Of a stretch of DNA of 41,980 nt, positions 1 through 7,632 are shown piece by piece. A program made the translations under genes and the position numbers. The notes under the pieces are model-generated. The model did no database searches. It had not been told where the DNA came from and saw nothing but the letters and a program-made list of their open reading frames with translations. The stretch is taken from positions 1 through 41,980 of the forward strand of contig NZ_KB894822.1 in the NCBI RefSeq assembly GCF_000374645.1, read 5' to 3'. Each line of letters starts with the position of its first letter. Positions within the stretch are counted from its first letter, which is position 1. The DNA is from Arhodomonas aquaeolei DSM 8974. GTDB taxonomy: Bacteria; Pseudomonadota; Gammaproteobacteria; Nitrococcales; Nitrococcaceae.

Positions 1-2
1 CC

Positions 3-269
3 TACGAGTCAGGCACCAGCGTGCGTGCCCCGCGCCGGATCTCCAAATGCGGCGACGCCGCCCTGCGCAAGGCGCTGTACTTCCCCACCCTGTGCGCGAT
101 GAAACACAACCCCGTGATCCGCGCCTATGTCGAGCGGCTCAAACAGCGTGGCGTAAGAGGCAAATCCCTCGTGTGCGCCGCCGCCAGAAAGCTCCTCCAC
201 CTCATCCACGGCGTGCTCAAGTCCGGCAAATCCTTCGATCCCAACATCCCCTTGCAAGCACAGGGGTAA
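3..269 (+). CDS. IS110-family transposase, C-terminal fragment (cut by window edge)
   Basis: Open frame enters from the left edge and stops at TAA 267-269, giving 88 visible residues. The segment ISKCGDAALRKALY followed by a basic helix-rich stretch (VIRAYVERLKQRG, AARKLLHLIHGVL) is the typical C-terminal Tnp_20 domain of IS110/IS1111 recombinases, which contains the serine part of the active site. IS110 elements use a DEDD plus serine chemistry and a bridge RNA encoded in a non-coding end of the element; the right end would lie in the bases just after the stop. The 5' part of the gene is outside the window, so completeness cannot be judged. The flanking REP-like repeats are a common setting for insertion sequences. 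Confidence 0.85.
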   Translation, partial: YESGTSVRAPRRISKCGDAALRKALYFPTLCAMKHNPVIRAYVERLKQRGVRGKSLVCAAARKLLHLIHGVLKSGKSFDPNIPLQAQG

Positions 270-379
270 GACGGTATCTACTGGAATCTTGCCCTGCGCA
301 GCGTTGGCGGAACGCACGTACATCGGGGTTATAACATCGGCCGCTCAAGGCAATCGACGCAGCCGACATCGCGGGACGG

Positions 380-542
380 GATGTTGGCTGCCAGGAGCAG
401 CCAACCTACGCGGCAGTGCATCCGGCACAGCGATTCCACAAGACCCGCCGTCCCTGGAAGAACCCTCTCCCCCGACCCTTCTCCCGCGAGGGGAGAGGAG
501 TATGACGTGGCGGTAGGTCGGCTGCTCCTGGCAGCCGACATC
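380..542. repeat. REP/BIME-like nested palindromic cluster
   Basis: Two 30-bp units, 380-409 and 513-542, are reverse complements of each other with only two mismatches. Each unit is itself a hairpin: arms GTYGGCTGC and GCAGCCRAC around a 5-nt loop, preceded at its foot by GTAG. A GTAG foot next to a hairpin is the hallmark of REP sequences mobilised by REP-associated tyrosine transposases (RAYT). Between the units lies a third inverted repeat, CCTCTCCCC (464-472) with GGGGAGAGG (490-498). An 11-bp direct repeat CCGCTCAAGGC brackets the cluster at 341-351 and 544-554. A partial REP arm sits at 359-370. This fills most of the gene-free stretch 270-604. No RAYT gene is visible in the window. 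Confidence 0.7.
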
Positions 543-604
543 CCCGCTCAAGGCTGTCCGGCGGCACCCGCCTCTCCAGGGCCTGACTCGAGGCGGCGCG
601 TCTA

Positions 605-1216
605 CTAGGCGCTGAGGTAATAGGTTCCCTTTCCGGCGCGCTTGGCGTTGTACATCGCCTGATCCGCCGCTTTGAGCAGCGCCTCGGGATCACCGCCACC
701 AGCGGGACCGACGGCCGCGCCCACGCTCGGGCGTACGGCCACCGAATGCGTGCCGAGCTGGACAGGTTCGTCGAACTGCTCCAGCACGCGGCCGGCAACA
801 CCGCGTGCGGTGGCCTCGTCGGCGTCCGCGAGCACCACCACGAACTCGTCACCGCCGACCCGGGCCACGGTGTCGTCCGCGCGCAGGGCCTTGCGGATGC
901 GCGCGACCGCCGCAACCAGCAGCTCATCACCGCAGGCGTGACCATAGGTGTCGTTGATCGCCTTGAAATCGTCGAGGTCGAGCAGCAGCACCGCCGTGCG
1001 GCTGCCGGCACGGGCATCACCGGCGCGCAGGGCGGCGAGCCGGTCGTCCAGCAGCGTGCGGTTGGCCGCGCCGGTGAGATCGTCGTAGAGCGCGCTCCGG
1101 CGCAGCCCCTCGATGCGGTCCTGGCGTTCAAGGGCGAAGCCGGTAAGGTCGGACAGTTCGTCGAGAAACTCCGCCTCCCATTCCACCGGCAGTCCCGTAC
1201 GCTCCAGCAGAACCAC
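605..1216 (-). CDS. GGDEF diguanylate cyclase half, downstream of an in-frame TGA
   Basis: A 203-residue frame that opens at GTG 1216 and ends at 605. It is in the same reading frame as the GAF-PAS-GAF gene upstream and separated from it only by a TGA at 1262-1264 and 15 sense codons. The catalytic GGDEF signature (residues 121-125) is intact, and RADD five residues before it matches the RxxD inhibitory c-di-GMP site, so the domain would synthesise c-di-GMP from two GTP. Residues 1-35 look like the last strand and helix of the broken GAF domain, so this is better read as the second half of one 618-codon gene than as an independent gene. It could still be translated from the internal GTG. No good ribosome binding site was seen before that GTG. 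Confidence 0.75.
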   Translation of the reverse strand: MVLLERTGLPVEWEAEFLDELSDLTGFALERQDRIEGLRRSALYDDLTGAANRTLLDDRLAALRAGDARAGSRTAVLLLDLDDFKAINDTYGHACGDELLVAAVARIRKALRADDTVARVGGDEFVVVLADADEATARGVAGRVLEQFDEPVQLGTHSVAVRPSVGAAVGPAGGGDPEALLKAADQAMYNAKRAGKGTYYLSA

Positions 1217-1261
1217 CAGGCACCCCAGCGCGCCGCCGTCCTGTGCGCGCAGGGGCCAGCA

Positions 1262-2458
1262 TCACACCCCGCGGACACCGCAATGCCGGGCCAGCCGGGC
1301 GCATTCACCGCGCCACTCGTCCGCCCCGAGATCCGCGGCCATCACCTGACGGTTGTTCGTGACGGACGTCGCCCATGGGGCGCGGGTGTCATCCGTGGCC
1401 AGCGCATCGATGAACGCCTGAGTGCCGTCACTGCCGGCAACCGCACTCTCGACGTCGAGTCCGTCGTTGTGCCGGTGCATCACCAGCACACCGGCACGGG
1501 GCCGATGGGTGCGCACCACCTCGCCGACACCGCGCAGGAGCTCGGGCAGCGGCTTCTCCAGCACCACCTGTTTAAGCAGCCTCGCCTGTGCCTGGCGCAG
1601 GGCGTGATCCGCGTACTGATGGGTGACGTCGGCGATCACGGACAGACACACCGGGCGGCCACCGTACTCGAACCGCTCGCTGCTCACCGAGGTACGTCGC
1701 AACACCCCCTCTGTGGTGAGGATCGGCCATTCCCCGCGCACGCGCAGCCCGTCGTGAATGACACGCCGGAAGCTCTCCGCGACGTCTTCACGGTAATGCA
1801 CCGGCGTGAGGTCCAGGAACGAGCTACCGGTTAGCGAGGCGGGTTCGCCTCCGAGGAGACGGGCGACATATCCGTTCAGGTCCAGGAAGACCCCGTCCTC
1901 ATCGAGGAATGCGAACCCCACGCCGACCACGCGCTTCATGACCGGGATCAGATCCGCACTGAGCCCCGAGGCCGGCATGGCGAGCGGCGTTACCGCGGTA
2001 TTCACGCCGTCACGCACGAGGTCGCCGAGCACACGCAGGCCACAGACGACATGCCCCGGCAAACCCTGCGGCCCGGCCTGGCAGCCGGCCAGGATCAGCG
2101 AGATACGTCCCCCCATCGATAGCGGGACACGGGCGGCGAAAGCCAGCCCCATCCCCCTGAGGGCGACAGCGGTCACATCGCCCTCGGGGGCGGCCGCCGC
2201 GTCCGCCATGACGACGCCATCGTCGTCCGTCGGCGCGGCCTGGACCACCGCAGCGAGGCGCGGGTAATCCACCGCGCGGAGGTCCCCGCCGGGCCAGGAG
2301 CGCCCCCAGCCCAGACACCCGTCGTCACCGCTGCGAATCACCAGGGCCACATCACACCCCGCCAGGCAGGCGCCCAGGGTGGCGATCCGGTCCATATGGC
2401 GGTCACCGCCGACGGGTGTGTCACCCGGCCGGTTACCGGGACCAATACTGTCTGTCAT
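1262..2458 (-). CDS. GAF-PAS-GAF sensory half of a split diguanylate cyclase
   Basis: The frame has 398 residues. ATG 2456-2458 is chosen because GAGAAG stands just upstream, and the longer upstream extension is rich in Cys and not family-like. Residues about 25-150 resemble a GAF domain (strand pattern ending RVPLSMGGRISLILAG). Residues about 170-285 are a PAS domain with the usual FAFLDEDGVFLDLN start and LSVIADVTHQ end. Residues 295-398 start a second GAF domain that is cut by TGA at 1262-1264, exactly where GAF families usually continue into the W/P-containing strand. The codons after the TGA read CWPLRAQDGGALG and continue the GAF fold, then GGDEF. A cytosolic signal sensor for the cyclase is likely, with no transmembrane segment seen. 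The stop may be a real nonsense mutation or a sequencing error. Confidence 0.75.
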   Translation of the reverse strand: MTDSIGPGNRPGDTPVGGDRHMDRIATLGACLAGCDVALVIRSGDDGCLGWGRSWPGGDLRAVDYPRLAAVVQAAPTDDDGVVMADAAAAPEGDVTAVALRGMGLAFAARVPLSMGGRISLILAGCQAGPQGLPGHVVCGLRVLGDLVRDGVNTAVTPLAMPASGLSADLIPVMKRVVGVGFAFLDEDGVFLDLNGYVARLLGGEPASLTGSSFLDLTPVHYREDVAESFRRVIHDGLRVRGEWPILTTEGVLRRTSVSSERFEYGGRPVCLSVIADVTHQYADHALRQAQARLLKQVVLEKPLPELLRGVGEVVRTHRPRAGVLVMHRHNDGLDVESAVAGSDGTQAFIDALATDDTRAPWATSVTNNRQVMAADLGADEWRGECARLARHCGVRGV

Positions 2459-2903
2459 CGCCGTCTTCTCTCGCTCCACCCCGGGAGACCGGAAGGAGCG
2501 CGCCGCATCACTTGCGCTGACACTGATAAAGCTGGGCGTTCCTGAGTGCCACCGGAGCAGCATCTGCCCGGACGGAGATCCTGAACAGATACCGTCACTG
2601 CAACATTTAGGACACTCGGGGACACAGTCAAAGCAGTGACGCAACACGACCGTGCGGAAATGCCAAATCGGGCACACATGCCGGCGCGACGCGGCGGGAT
2701 CGCCATCAAGGCATCCCCGGTTCCACCCGACCGGATTTCAGGTTTCCCCCGATAGGCAGCGGGCATGGTGCCTCCTATTGTGTTTGTTTGGCCGCCAGAG
2801 CCAGTACGGCGGCACCTCGCCCGCACCAACGACCAATAGAAACACAAGAGGCACGCCACCGATGCCCGCAGACCCGCGCGCGACGGACGGCCAGGAGGGA
2901 ACC
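2459..2903. other. Divergent intergenic region with nested stem-loop
   Basis: This 445-bp gap lies between the minus-strand sensor gene and the plus-strand gene at 2904. Its main content is the large imperfect inverted repeat at 2768-2854, listed separately. No tRNA, attC or convincing sigma-70 promoter was recognised. Confidence 0.5.
2768..2854. other. Long nested inverted repeat upstream of the 2904 gene
   Basis: The outer arms are GTGCCTC plus TTGTGTTT on the left (2768-2785, with a 3-nt CTA bulge) and AAACACAA plus GAGGCAC on the right (2840-2854). The pairing continues inward with TTTGG against CCAATA. Inside, GCCGCC (2791-2796) pairs with GGCGGC (2808-2813). The whole would fold into an 87-nt two-tier hairpin ending about 40 nt before the AGGAGG of the next gene. 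It could be a structured mRNA leader, a MITE-like insertion, or a pair of operators. Which of these it is cannot be told from one copy. Confidence 0.5.
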
Positions 2904-3278
2904 ATGGTCATACTGCATACCGGGGCGCGGGCGCTTGCCCGGCGCTGGCTTGCCTGGTTCCGGGAACACGGCTGCCGCGTGCACCTTCTCGACTCGCGGG
3001 TCGATTACCTCGCGGCGCTGCAGGGCGCGAACCATCCGGTATCGGCAGCGTTCGACGACTGGTCGGAACCGGGGGCGACAGCGGGCTTCCTCGGCGTAAC
3101 CCGCGGCGCCACCGATGCCACGATCTACCTCGGTCGGCGTGACCAGGACCCGCCGCAGCAGCCGGTGGCCGCCCCGGGGGCCACCGGGCCGTGGGGCCTT
3201 TTCATGCTCGCCAGCGGCCTGATCGAGGCAGAGGCCGCCCTGGTGGCACCGCCCGTCGTGGCACGTCCGGGGAGCTGA
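2904..3278 (+). CDS. Small hypothetical protein (124 aa)
   Basis: ATG 2904 is chosen because AGGAGG (2893-2898) stands five to six bases before it; an in-frame ATG at 2862 lacks such a site. The product starts MVILHTGARALARRWLAWF, has a central acidic segment (AFDDWSEPG) and ends in an Ala/Val/Pro-rich tail with a hydrophobic stretch (LFMLASGLIEAEAALV). I do not recognise a family, and no signal peptide or clear membrane helix is present. It lies between a diguanylate cyclase and a response regulator and ends 8 bp before the convergent regulator gene. Its codon use is as GC-rich as its neighbours, so it appears native. A function in c-di-GMP signalling would be guesswork from position alone. 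Confidence 0.6.
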   Translation: MVILHTGARALARRWLAWFREHGCRVHLLDSRVDYLAALQGANHPVSAAFDDWSEPGATAGFLGVTRGATDATIYLGRRDQDPPQQPVAAPGATGPWGLFMLASGLIEAEAALVAPPVVARPGS

Positions 3279-3286
3279 GGCGGCGG

Positions 3287-3988
3287 TTATACCCGAACGA
3301 GGCCAAGGCGGATCGCCGTCTTCACCAGCCCGATCACGTCGCGCACGCCCAGGCGCTGGAGGAGCGCCGCCCGGTGCGTCTCGACCGTCTTCACGCTGAC
3401 GAACATACGCTCGGCGATCGCCCGGGTACCGTAGCCCTCGCCGATGAGCTGCAGGACCTCCCTCTGCCGATCGGTAAGCCGTGACAGCGGATCGCCCTCC
3501 TCCGCTTCGATGCGGTCGAGCTCGGCCTGCACCTCCGCGGCGGACAGTGACTCGCTGAGGTAGCGCTGTCCCCGGTGAACCGCGCGCACCGCCCGTTCGA
3601 GCTCCTCCGGGCGCGCGGTCTTGAGCAGGAACCCCCGGGCACCGATCCGCAACGCACGCGCCACGGTGGCGACCTCCTCGTGCATGGAAACCATCAACAC
3701 GGGTACGGCGGGATACGCGCGGCGCAACCGCCTCAGGACCTCGAGGCCGTTCATGCCGGGCATCTCGACATCCAGGAGGACAACATCGGCGGGAACGTCG
3801 TCGAGCAGGCGAAGCAGCGTCCGGCCGTCCCCGACCTCACCCATTACGCTCACCCCGTCGATCAGCTCGAGCAGGCGGCGCAGCCCGGCACGCACGAGGG
3901 CGTGGTCGTCCGCGAGCACCACGTGCACGCGGTGCATGTCCGCGGGCAGGCCGGGCACGGCGGTGGGTGGCTGACTCCTGGCATTCAT
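3287..3988 (-). CDS. NarL/FixJ-type response regulator
   Basis: Encodes 233 residues. Residues 20-135 form a receiver domain: acidic pair DD at 27-28, phosphoacceptor D73 in VVLLDVEMPGMNG, and switch lysine K123 in GFLLKTA. Residues about 168-225 form a LuxR-type helix-turn-helix (LTDRQREVLQLIGEGYGTRAIAE, with SVKTVETHR as recognition helix). It is therefore a two-component transcription factor. No histidine kinase is encoded beside it, so its partner must be elsewhere. The start is uncertain: ATG 3988 gives a 17-residue non-conserved extension, while ATG 3937 begins right at the receiver domain; neither has a strong ribosome binding site. It converges on the small unknown gene at 2904. Confidence 0.88.
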   Translation of the reverse strand: MNARSQPPTAVPGLPADMHRVHVVLADDHALVRAGLRRLLELIDGVSVMGEVGDGRTLLRLLDDVPADVVLLDVEMPGMNGLEVLRRLRRAYPAVPVLMVSMHEEVATVARALRIGARGFLLKTARPEELERAVRAVHRGQRYLSESLSAAEVQAELDRIEAEEGDPLSRLTDRQREVLQLIGEGYGTRAIAERMFVSVKTVETHRAALLQRLGVRDVIGLVKTAIRLGLVRV

Positions 3989-4196
3989 GCGGGTAGCAAG
4001 GTCTCTGTGCGATCGCCTGCGTGTGCCGGATTCACGGCGCCGCCTTCCGGTTCCGTATCCGTTTCAGTATGTAATGTCGTAAGCTGAATGCTGTTTACCG
4101 AAACGCCCGAATGTAATCAAGACTGAGAACCACGCCTCATATTGGATAGTTCAGTCATCGGCAACGTTCACCCGGAGTTTAGCGCGGCGGGATGAC

Positions 4197-4757
4197 CTAC
4201 CCCTTCGGGGCCTCATCGAGGATGGCATTCAGCCGTTCCGCGGTCTCATCGAGCAGGGCGACGATCCGGCGCTGAACGGCCGGGGGCCGGTCGAGGCTGC
4301 GGTGGAGGATCGATTTGAGCTCCATGCGCGCCTCCAGCAGGTCCTGGGCAAGGCTGGCGCCTTCCTCGTCGCTATCCGCGATATCCGCCATGGCCTGACG
4401 CAGCGCACGGTACTTGCGCCCGGCCCGCTCCAGCCGGGCGACGACGCGCTCGGCGGTCCCGGCGTGTTCCCGCCGATAGTCACGGCCACGGTCGGTGAGG
4501 CGGTAGTACTTGCGCCGGCCCTCGCGCTGCTGGGCGACGTAACCGTCGCGGCCGAGGGCGGTGAGCACGGGATAGAGGCTGCCGGGGCTGGGGCGGTAGA
4601 AGCCCCCGGAGAGGTATTCGATGCGGTCGCCGAGCTCGGTGCCGTAACCGTCGGCGTCCGCCAGCAGGGTGAGGAGCACGAGGCCAAGCTCGTCGCCCGA
4701 GAGCTTGCGGGCGGCGGGCATGCCCATGGGAAGGTCCGGCCTCATGCTCGCTGTCAT
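4197..4757 (-). CDS. PadR-family transcriptional regulator
   Basis: Encodes 186 residues. Residues about 18-95 form a PadR winged helix: LGLVLLTLLADADGYG as the first helices, PSPGSLYPVLTAL as the recognition helix and GRRKYYRLTDRGR as the wing. The rest is a helical dimerisation region ending AVQRRIVALLDETAERLNAIL. The layout resembles E. coli YqjI, a metal-responsive PadR protein that controls iron reductase expression, but the His-rich N-terminus of YqjI is missing. It is the last gene of the haem/iron operon, 94 bp after the TonB receptor. A natural target is the 12-bp palindrome over the operon's -10 box; this link is an inference. Confidence 0.85.
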   Translation of the reverse strand: MTASMRPDLPMGMPAARKLSGDELGLVLLTLLADADGYGTELGDRIEYLSGGFYRPSPGSLYPVLTALGRDGYVAQQREGRRKYYRLTDRGRDYRREHAGTAERVVARLERAGRKYRALRQAMADIADSDEEGASLAQDLLEARMELKSILHRSLDRPPAVQRRIVALLDETAERLNAILDEAPKG

Positions 4758-4851
4758 CGTGCGCCTGCCCGCCGCTGTCGTGTCTCGTCAGTGATACGCG
4801 GGCGAGGGTAACACGACGGCGCCCGCCGCAGCCCGGGGGCGCCGCCACGGC

Positions 4852-6855
4852 TCAGAACGTCACCGTCACGCCGGCGTTGTAACGTCGGCCGTCGAGCACG
4901 CGGTTGTAGTCCTCGTAGGCGATCTCCTTGTCCAGCAGGTTGTAGATGCCGCCGAACACCCGCACCCGGTCGCTGACCCGGTAGCTCAGGCCGGCGTCCA
5001 CGAGGGTGTAGCTCGGGTACGCCTCGCTCAGTCCGCCGCGGCCGACGACCTGCTCCGCGGTGCCCTTGTAGCGGGCCTTCGCCCATAGCCGGGCGGCCTC
5101 GCTGGCCCGGTAGTTCACGCCCAGGACGGCGCGGTGGCGGGGCTGGTCGTTGAGCGGGTGGCCGGCGTTCTCGCCGGAATCCTGCTCGCTGTCCGTGAAG
5201 GTGTAGCTCATGTTCACCTCCACGCGCTCACCCACGGGGAAGCCCAGGCTGAGCTCCGCGCCCTGGACGTGGGCCTCGCTGACGTTGCGGTACTGCGCGA
5301 TCATCTCGTAGTCCTCGCCCAGGTAGGTGCAGGCCGGATCGCCCTGATCGATGTCGCAGATGGTCGGCTTCTCGATCTTGTTGTCGTAGTCCGTGTAGAA
5401 CACGGTCACGCCCGCCTCCACGCCGTCGTAGCCCCGCCACAGGGCCGCGAGCTCGTAGGTGATGCTCTCCTCGGGCTCGAGATCGGAGTTGCCGACGTCG
5501 GCACCGTCGCGGCGCGGACCACCGCCGCCCTCGACCCAGTTGGAGTCGCCCTCCTTGAGGTCCGGCGTGCGGTAGGCGGCGCTCACGCCACCCTTCACGG
5601 TCAGCCGGGGACTGGCGATGTAGACGCCGTACAGGCGGGGTACGAGCTCGTTGCCGTAGTTCTCGTCACGCACCCAGCGCGCGCCGGTGGTCAGCGAGAA
5701 GCGCTCGCCGAGCATCCACTCGTCCTCGGCGAACAGCGCCATGTCCCAGCGCTCCAGGTTCGAGTGCTCCTGGGCGCGGACCGGGTTCTCCGTCTCCTGC
5801 ACGCGGTACTGCGCACCCACGGTGAGCAGGTGGCTGGCGAGGGGGAGCACGGTCCGGGTGTTGCCGGTGGTGCGCTCGTAGAGCGATTCCTGGGTCAGGT
5901 TCTCCATCTCCGCGTGCTGGACGTAGCTGCTGGTGCGCACGCCGCCGCCCCAGGCGAGGTCGTGGGAGACGCTCTGGTGGCGGCGCACCGTCTCCAGCTC
6001 GGAGTCGCTGCCGGTGAGGTCGGCGTGGCCCTCCGTGTCCTGGGTGGCGTAGCCGGCCTCCACGGAGACGTCGTTCGCCTCGTTCGGCGACCACTTCACC
6101 CGCGCGGTGGTGTCGTCGCGGTCGTACTCCCGGTAGCCGTTATCGATGTCGTCCTCGTTGCGGCGGAACGTCGAGCCGAAAACCGACACCGCGAGGTGAT
6201 CGTCGACGATCGGCCCGCTGACGTAGTAGTCGCCCTGCCCCCGGTCGCCGGCGTCCTCGTTCTCCTGGGCCGTGCCCTGCAGGGTGAACGAGCCGCCCCA
6301 GCGCGCCGGCGTGTCACGGGTGATCACGTTGATGATGCCGCCGAGACCGCCGGAGCCGTACACCGACGACATCGGCCCGCGGATCACCTCGATGCGTTCG
6401 ATCGCCGAGATCGGCGGCAGCCAGCCGTACTCCGCACCGGAACCGAAGCCGTTGTAGTAGGCCTGGTCCGAGCCCTGGGGCTGGCCGTCGACCATGATCA
6501 GCGTGTATTTCGGGTCCATGCCCCGGATCGAGATCTCCCCCGTGCCGCCCTTGCTGGACGGGCCGTCGTTGACGTAGACCCCGGGCACGCCCTGCAGCGC
6601 GTCGGTGATGTCCCGGTAGGAGCGGTCCTCCAGCTCCTCGCGGGTGATGACCGAGACGCTGGCGGGCGCGTTGGCCCGGTCCACCGCGTGCCCCGAGGCG
6701 GACGACGAGGTCACCGTCACCGTCGGCACTTCGCCGCCGGACTGCTGCGCCAGGGCCTCGCCGCCGGCGAGACACGCGGCGGCCATGCACAGCGACATGC
6801 CACCGGTGCGGTTTGCTCCGGACACACGGAACCTGTTGATCGCGTTGAACGCCAT
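4852..6855 (-). CDS. TonB-dependent outer-membrane receptor (iron/haem/siderophore)
   Basis: Encodes 667 residues from ATG 6853-6855, which has AAGGGGG seven bases before it; an upstream in-frame ATG (6891) would add 12 residues before the signal peptide and is less likely. A signal peptide ends near GEALA-QQ. A TonB box-like VPTVTVTSS is followed by the plug domain (residues about 60-165, RGMDPKYTLIMVDGQPQ and IERIEVIRGPMSSVYGSG) and a 22-strand barrel ending in NAGVTVTF with terminal Phe. Overall it resembles the FepA/IrgA/BfrA group. It sits in one operon with HmuTUV-type importer genes, so haem or a catecholate siderophore is the likely substrate. Specificity cannot be fixed by eye. Confidence 0.9.
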   Translation of the reverse strand: MAFNAINRFRVSGANRTGGMSLCMAAACLAGGEALAQQSGGEVPTVTVTSSSASGHAVDRANAPASVSVITREELEDRSYRDITDALQGVPGVYVNDGPSSKGGTGEISIRGMDPKYTLIMVDGQPQGSDQAYYNGFGSGAEYGWLPPISAIERIEVIRGPMSSVYGSGGLGGIINVITRDTPARWGGSFTLQGTAQENEDAGDRGQGDYYVSGPIVDDHLAVSVFGSTFRRNEDDIDNGYREYDRDDTTARVKWSPNEANDVSVEAGYATQDTEGHADLTGSDSELETVRRHQSVSHDLAWGGGVRTSSYVQHAEMENLTQESLYERTTGNTRTVLPLASHLLTVGAQYRVQETENPVRAQEHSNLERWDMALFAEDEWMLGERFSLTTGARWVRDENYGNELVPRLYGVYIASPRLTVKGGVSAAYRTPDLKEGDSNWVEGGGGPRRDGADVGNSDLEPEESITYELAALWRGYDGVEAGVTVFYTDYDNKIEKPTICDIDQGDPACTYLGEDYEMIAQYRNVSEAHVQGAELSLGFPVGERVEVNMSYTFTDSEQDSGENAGHPLNDQPRHRAVLGVNYRASEAARLWAKARYKGTAEQVVGRGGLSEAYPSYTLVDAGLSYRVSDRVRVFGGIYNLLDKEIAYEDYNRVLDGRRYNAGVTVTF

Positions 6856-6910
6856 CACTGAACCCCCTTGATCGATGGTGTTGTTTCTCACGCCCCTGAC
6901 GGGGCTGGAT

Positions 6911-6942
6911 GGGCACCGCCCGGGCAGGTTCGGGCGGCGCCC
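6911..6942 (-). other. Strong intercistronic hairpin before the TonB receptor
   Basis: GGGCACCGCCCG (6911-6922) and CGGGCGGCGCCC (6931-6942) form a 12-bp stem with one mismatch and an 8-nt loop. A smaller hairpin, GCCCC around a 4-nt loop (6892-6905), follows on the minus-strand transcript. No T-run follows, so it is not a standard terminator. It lies between the methyltransferase stop and the receptor start and may act as an attenuator or an RNA-processing or stabilising element that sets receptor levels apart from the upstream genes. Confidence 0.4.
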
Positions 6943-6949
6943 CGCCGGC

Positions 6950-7579
6950 CTACCCCCGGAAGCGGGAGACGCTGAACTGGCCCGGCCCCACGGCGATCAG
7001 CCGCGTGGTGAACCGCTCCGGCGAATGGGTGATGAAGTGCCGGAAGTCCCCCGGCTCGCCGTCGAAGTGGTCGAGGTTGTCCGCGACCACCCACGCCCCG
7101 GTACGCAGCCGCGGCGTGAGCGCGTCCAGCACCTCGCGGTAGGCGGACTTGTCGCCGTCCAGGAAGACGAAGTCGAGGGGCCCCTCGACGCCGGTCAGGC
7201 TCTCCAGGGCGTCCCCCGCGCGGATCTCCGCGTGGCGTGCGAGCCCCGCCTCCTCCAGGCTGGCGAGCGCGTGGGCGCGCTTGTTGTCGTAACGCTCGCT
7301 GCCGGTGACGTGGCCCTCGTTGTCCGCCGCGGCGGCGGCGAGGTAGAGCGTGGAGATGCCGAACGAGCTGCCGAATTCGACGATCCGCCGCGCCCCGGCG
7401 GCACGGGCGAGCATGTAGAGCGTCGCCCCCTGGTCCGGGCCGATCGCGAGATACGCCTCGCTGCGATCGAACGGGGCGTCCGGACCGGCACGGCGCCGGG
7501 CGTCGCGCTGGGCACGCGCCGCGGCGTGTTCCCGGGCCAGCACCCGGGTGACTCTGTCGCTGTCGATGGTGGCGGTCAT
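6950..7579 (-). CDS. Class I SAM-dependent methyltransferase (O-methyltransferase family 3-like)
   Basis: Encodes 209 residues from ATG 7577-7579, preceded by GGGAG. Motif I is IVEFGSSFGISTLYLA (about residues 67-82); DFVFLDGDKSAY contains the Asp-rich motif typical of catechol-type O-methyltransferases, and ADNLDHF follows in place of the usual ADNxLW. Cytosolic and soluble. It lies between hmuV and the TonB receptor in the same direction, so it is part of the uptake operon. Its substrate is unknown; a catechol (for example a siderophore or its breakdown product) would suit the family and the setting, but this is inference. Length is normal for the family. Confidence 0.82.
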   Translation of the reverse strand: MTATIDSDRVTRVLAREHAAARAQRDARRRAGPDAPFDRSEAYLAIGPDQGATLYMLARAAGARRIVEFGSSFGISTLYLAAAAADNEGHVTGSERYDNKRAHALASLEEAGLARHAEIRAGDALESLTGVEGPLDFVFLDGDKSAYREVLDALTPRLRTGAWVVADNLDHFDGEPGDFRHFITHSPERFTTRLIAVGPGQFSVSRFRG

Positions 7580-7632
7580 GGCTGTGAACTCCCGGGCCCT
7601 CCGGCCCGCACGGGTGGGTGGATTGCTTGGGG

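Noticed and set aside
1215-1264. Selenocysteine insertion at the TGA in the diguanylate cyclase
   Set aside because: Only a GC-rich hairpin supports it; no selenoprotein of the GAF-GGDEF type is known and no selenocysteine machinery is visible.
5134-6861. 575-codon open frame opposite the TonB receptor
   Set aside because: GC-rich codon bias leaves the complementary frame open; composition is low-complexity and no family motif is present, while the other strand encodes a complete receptor.
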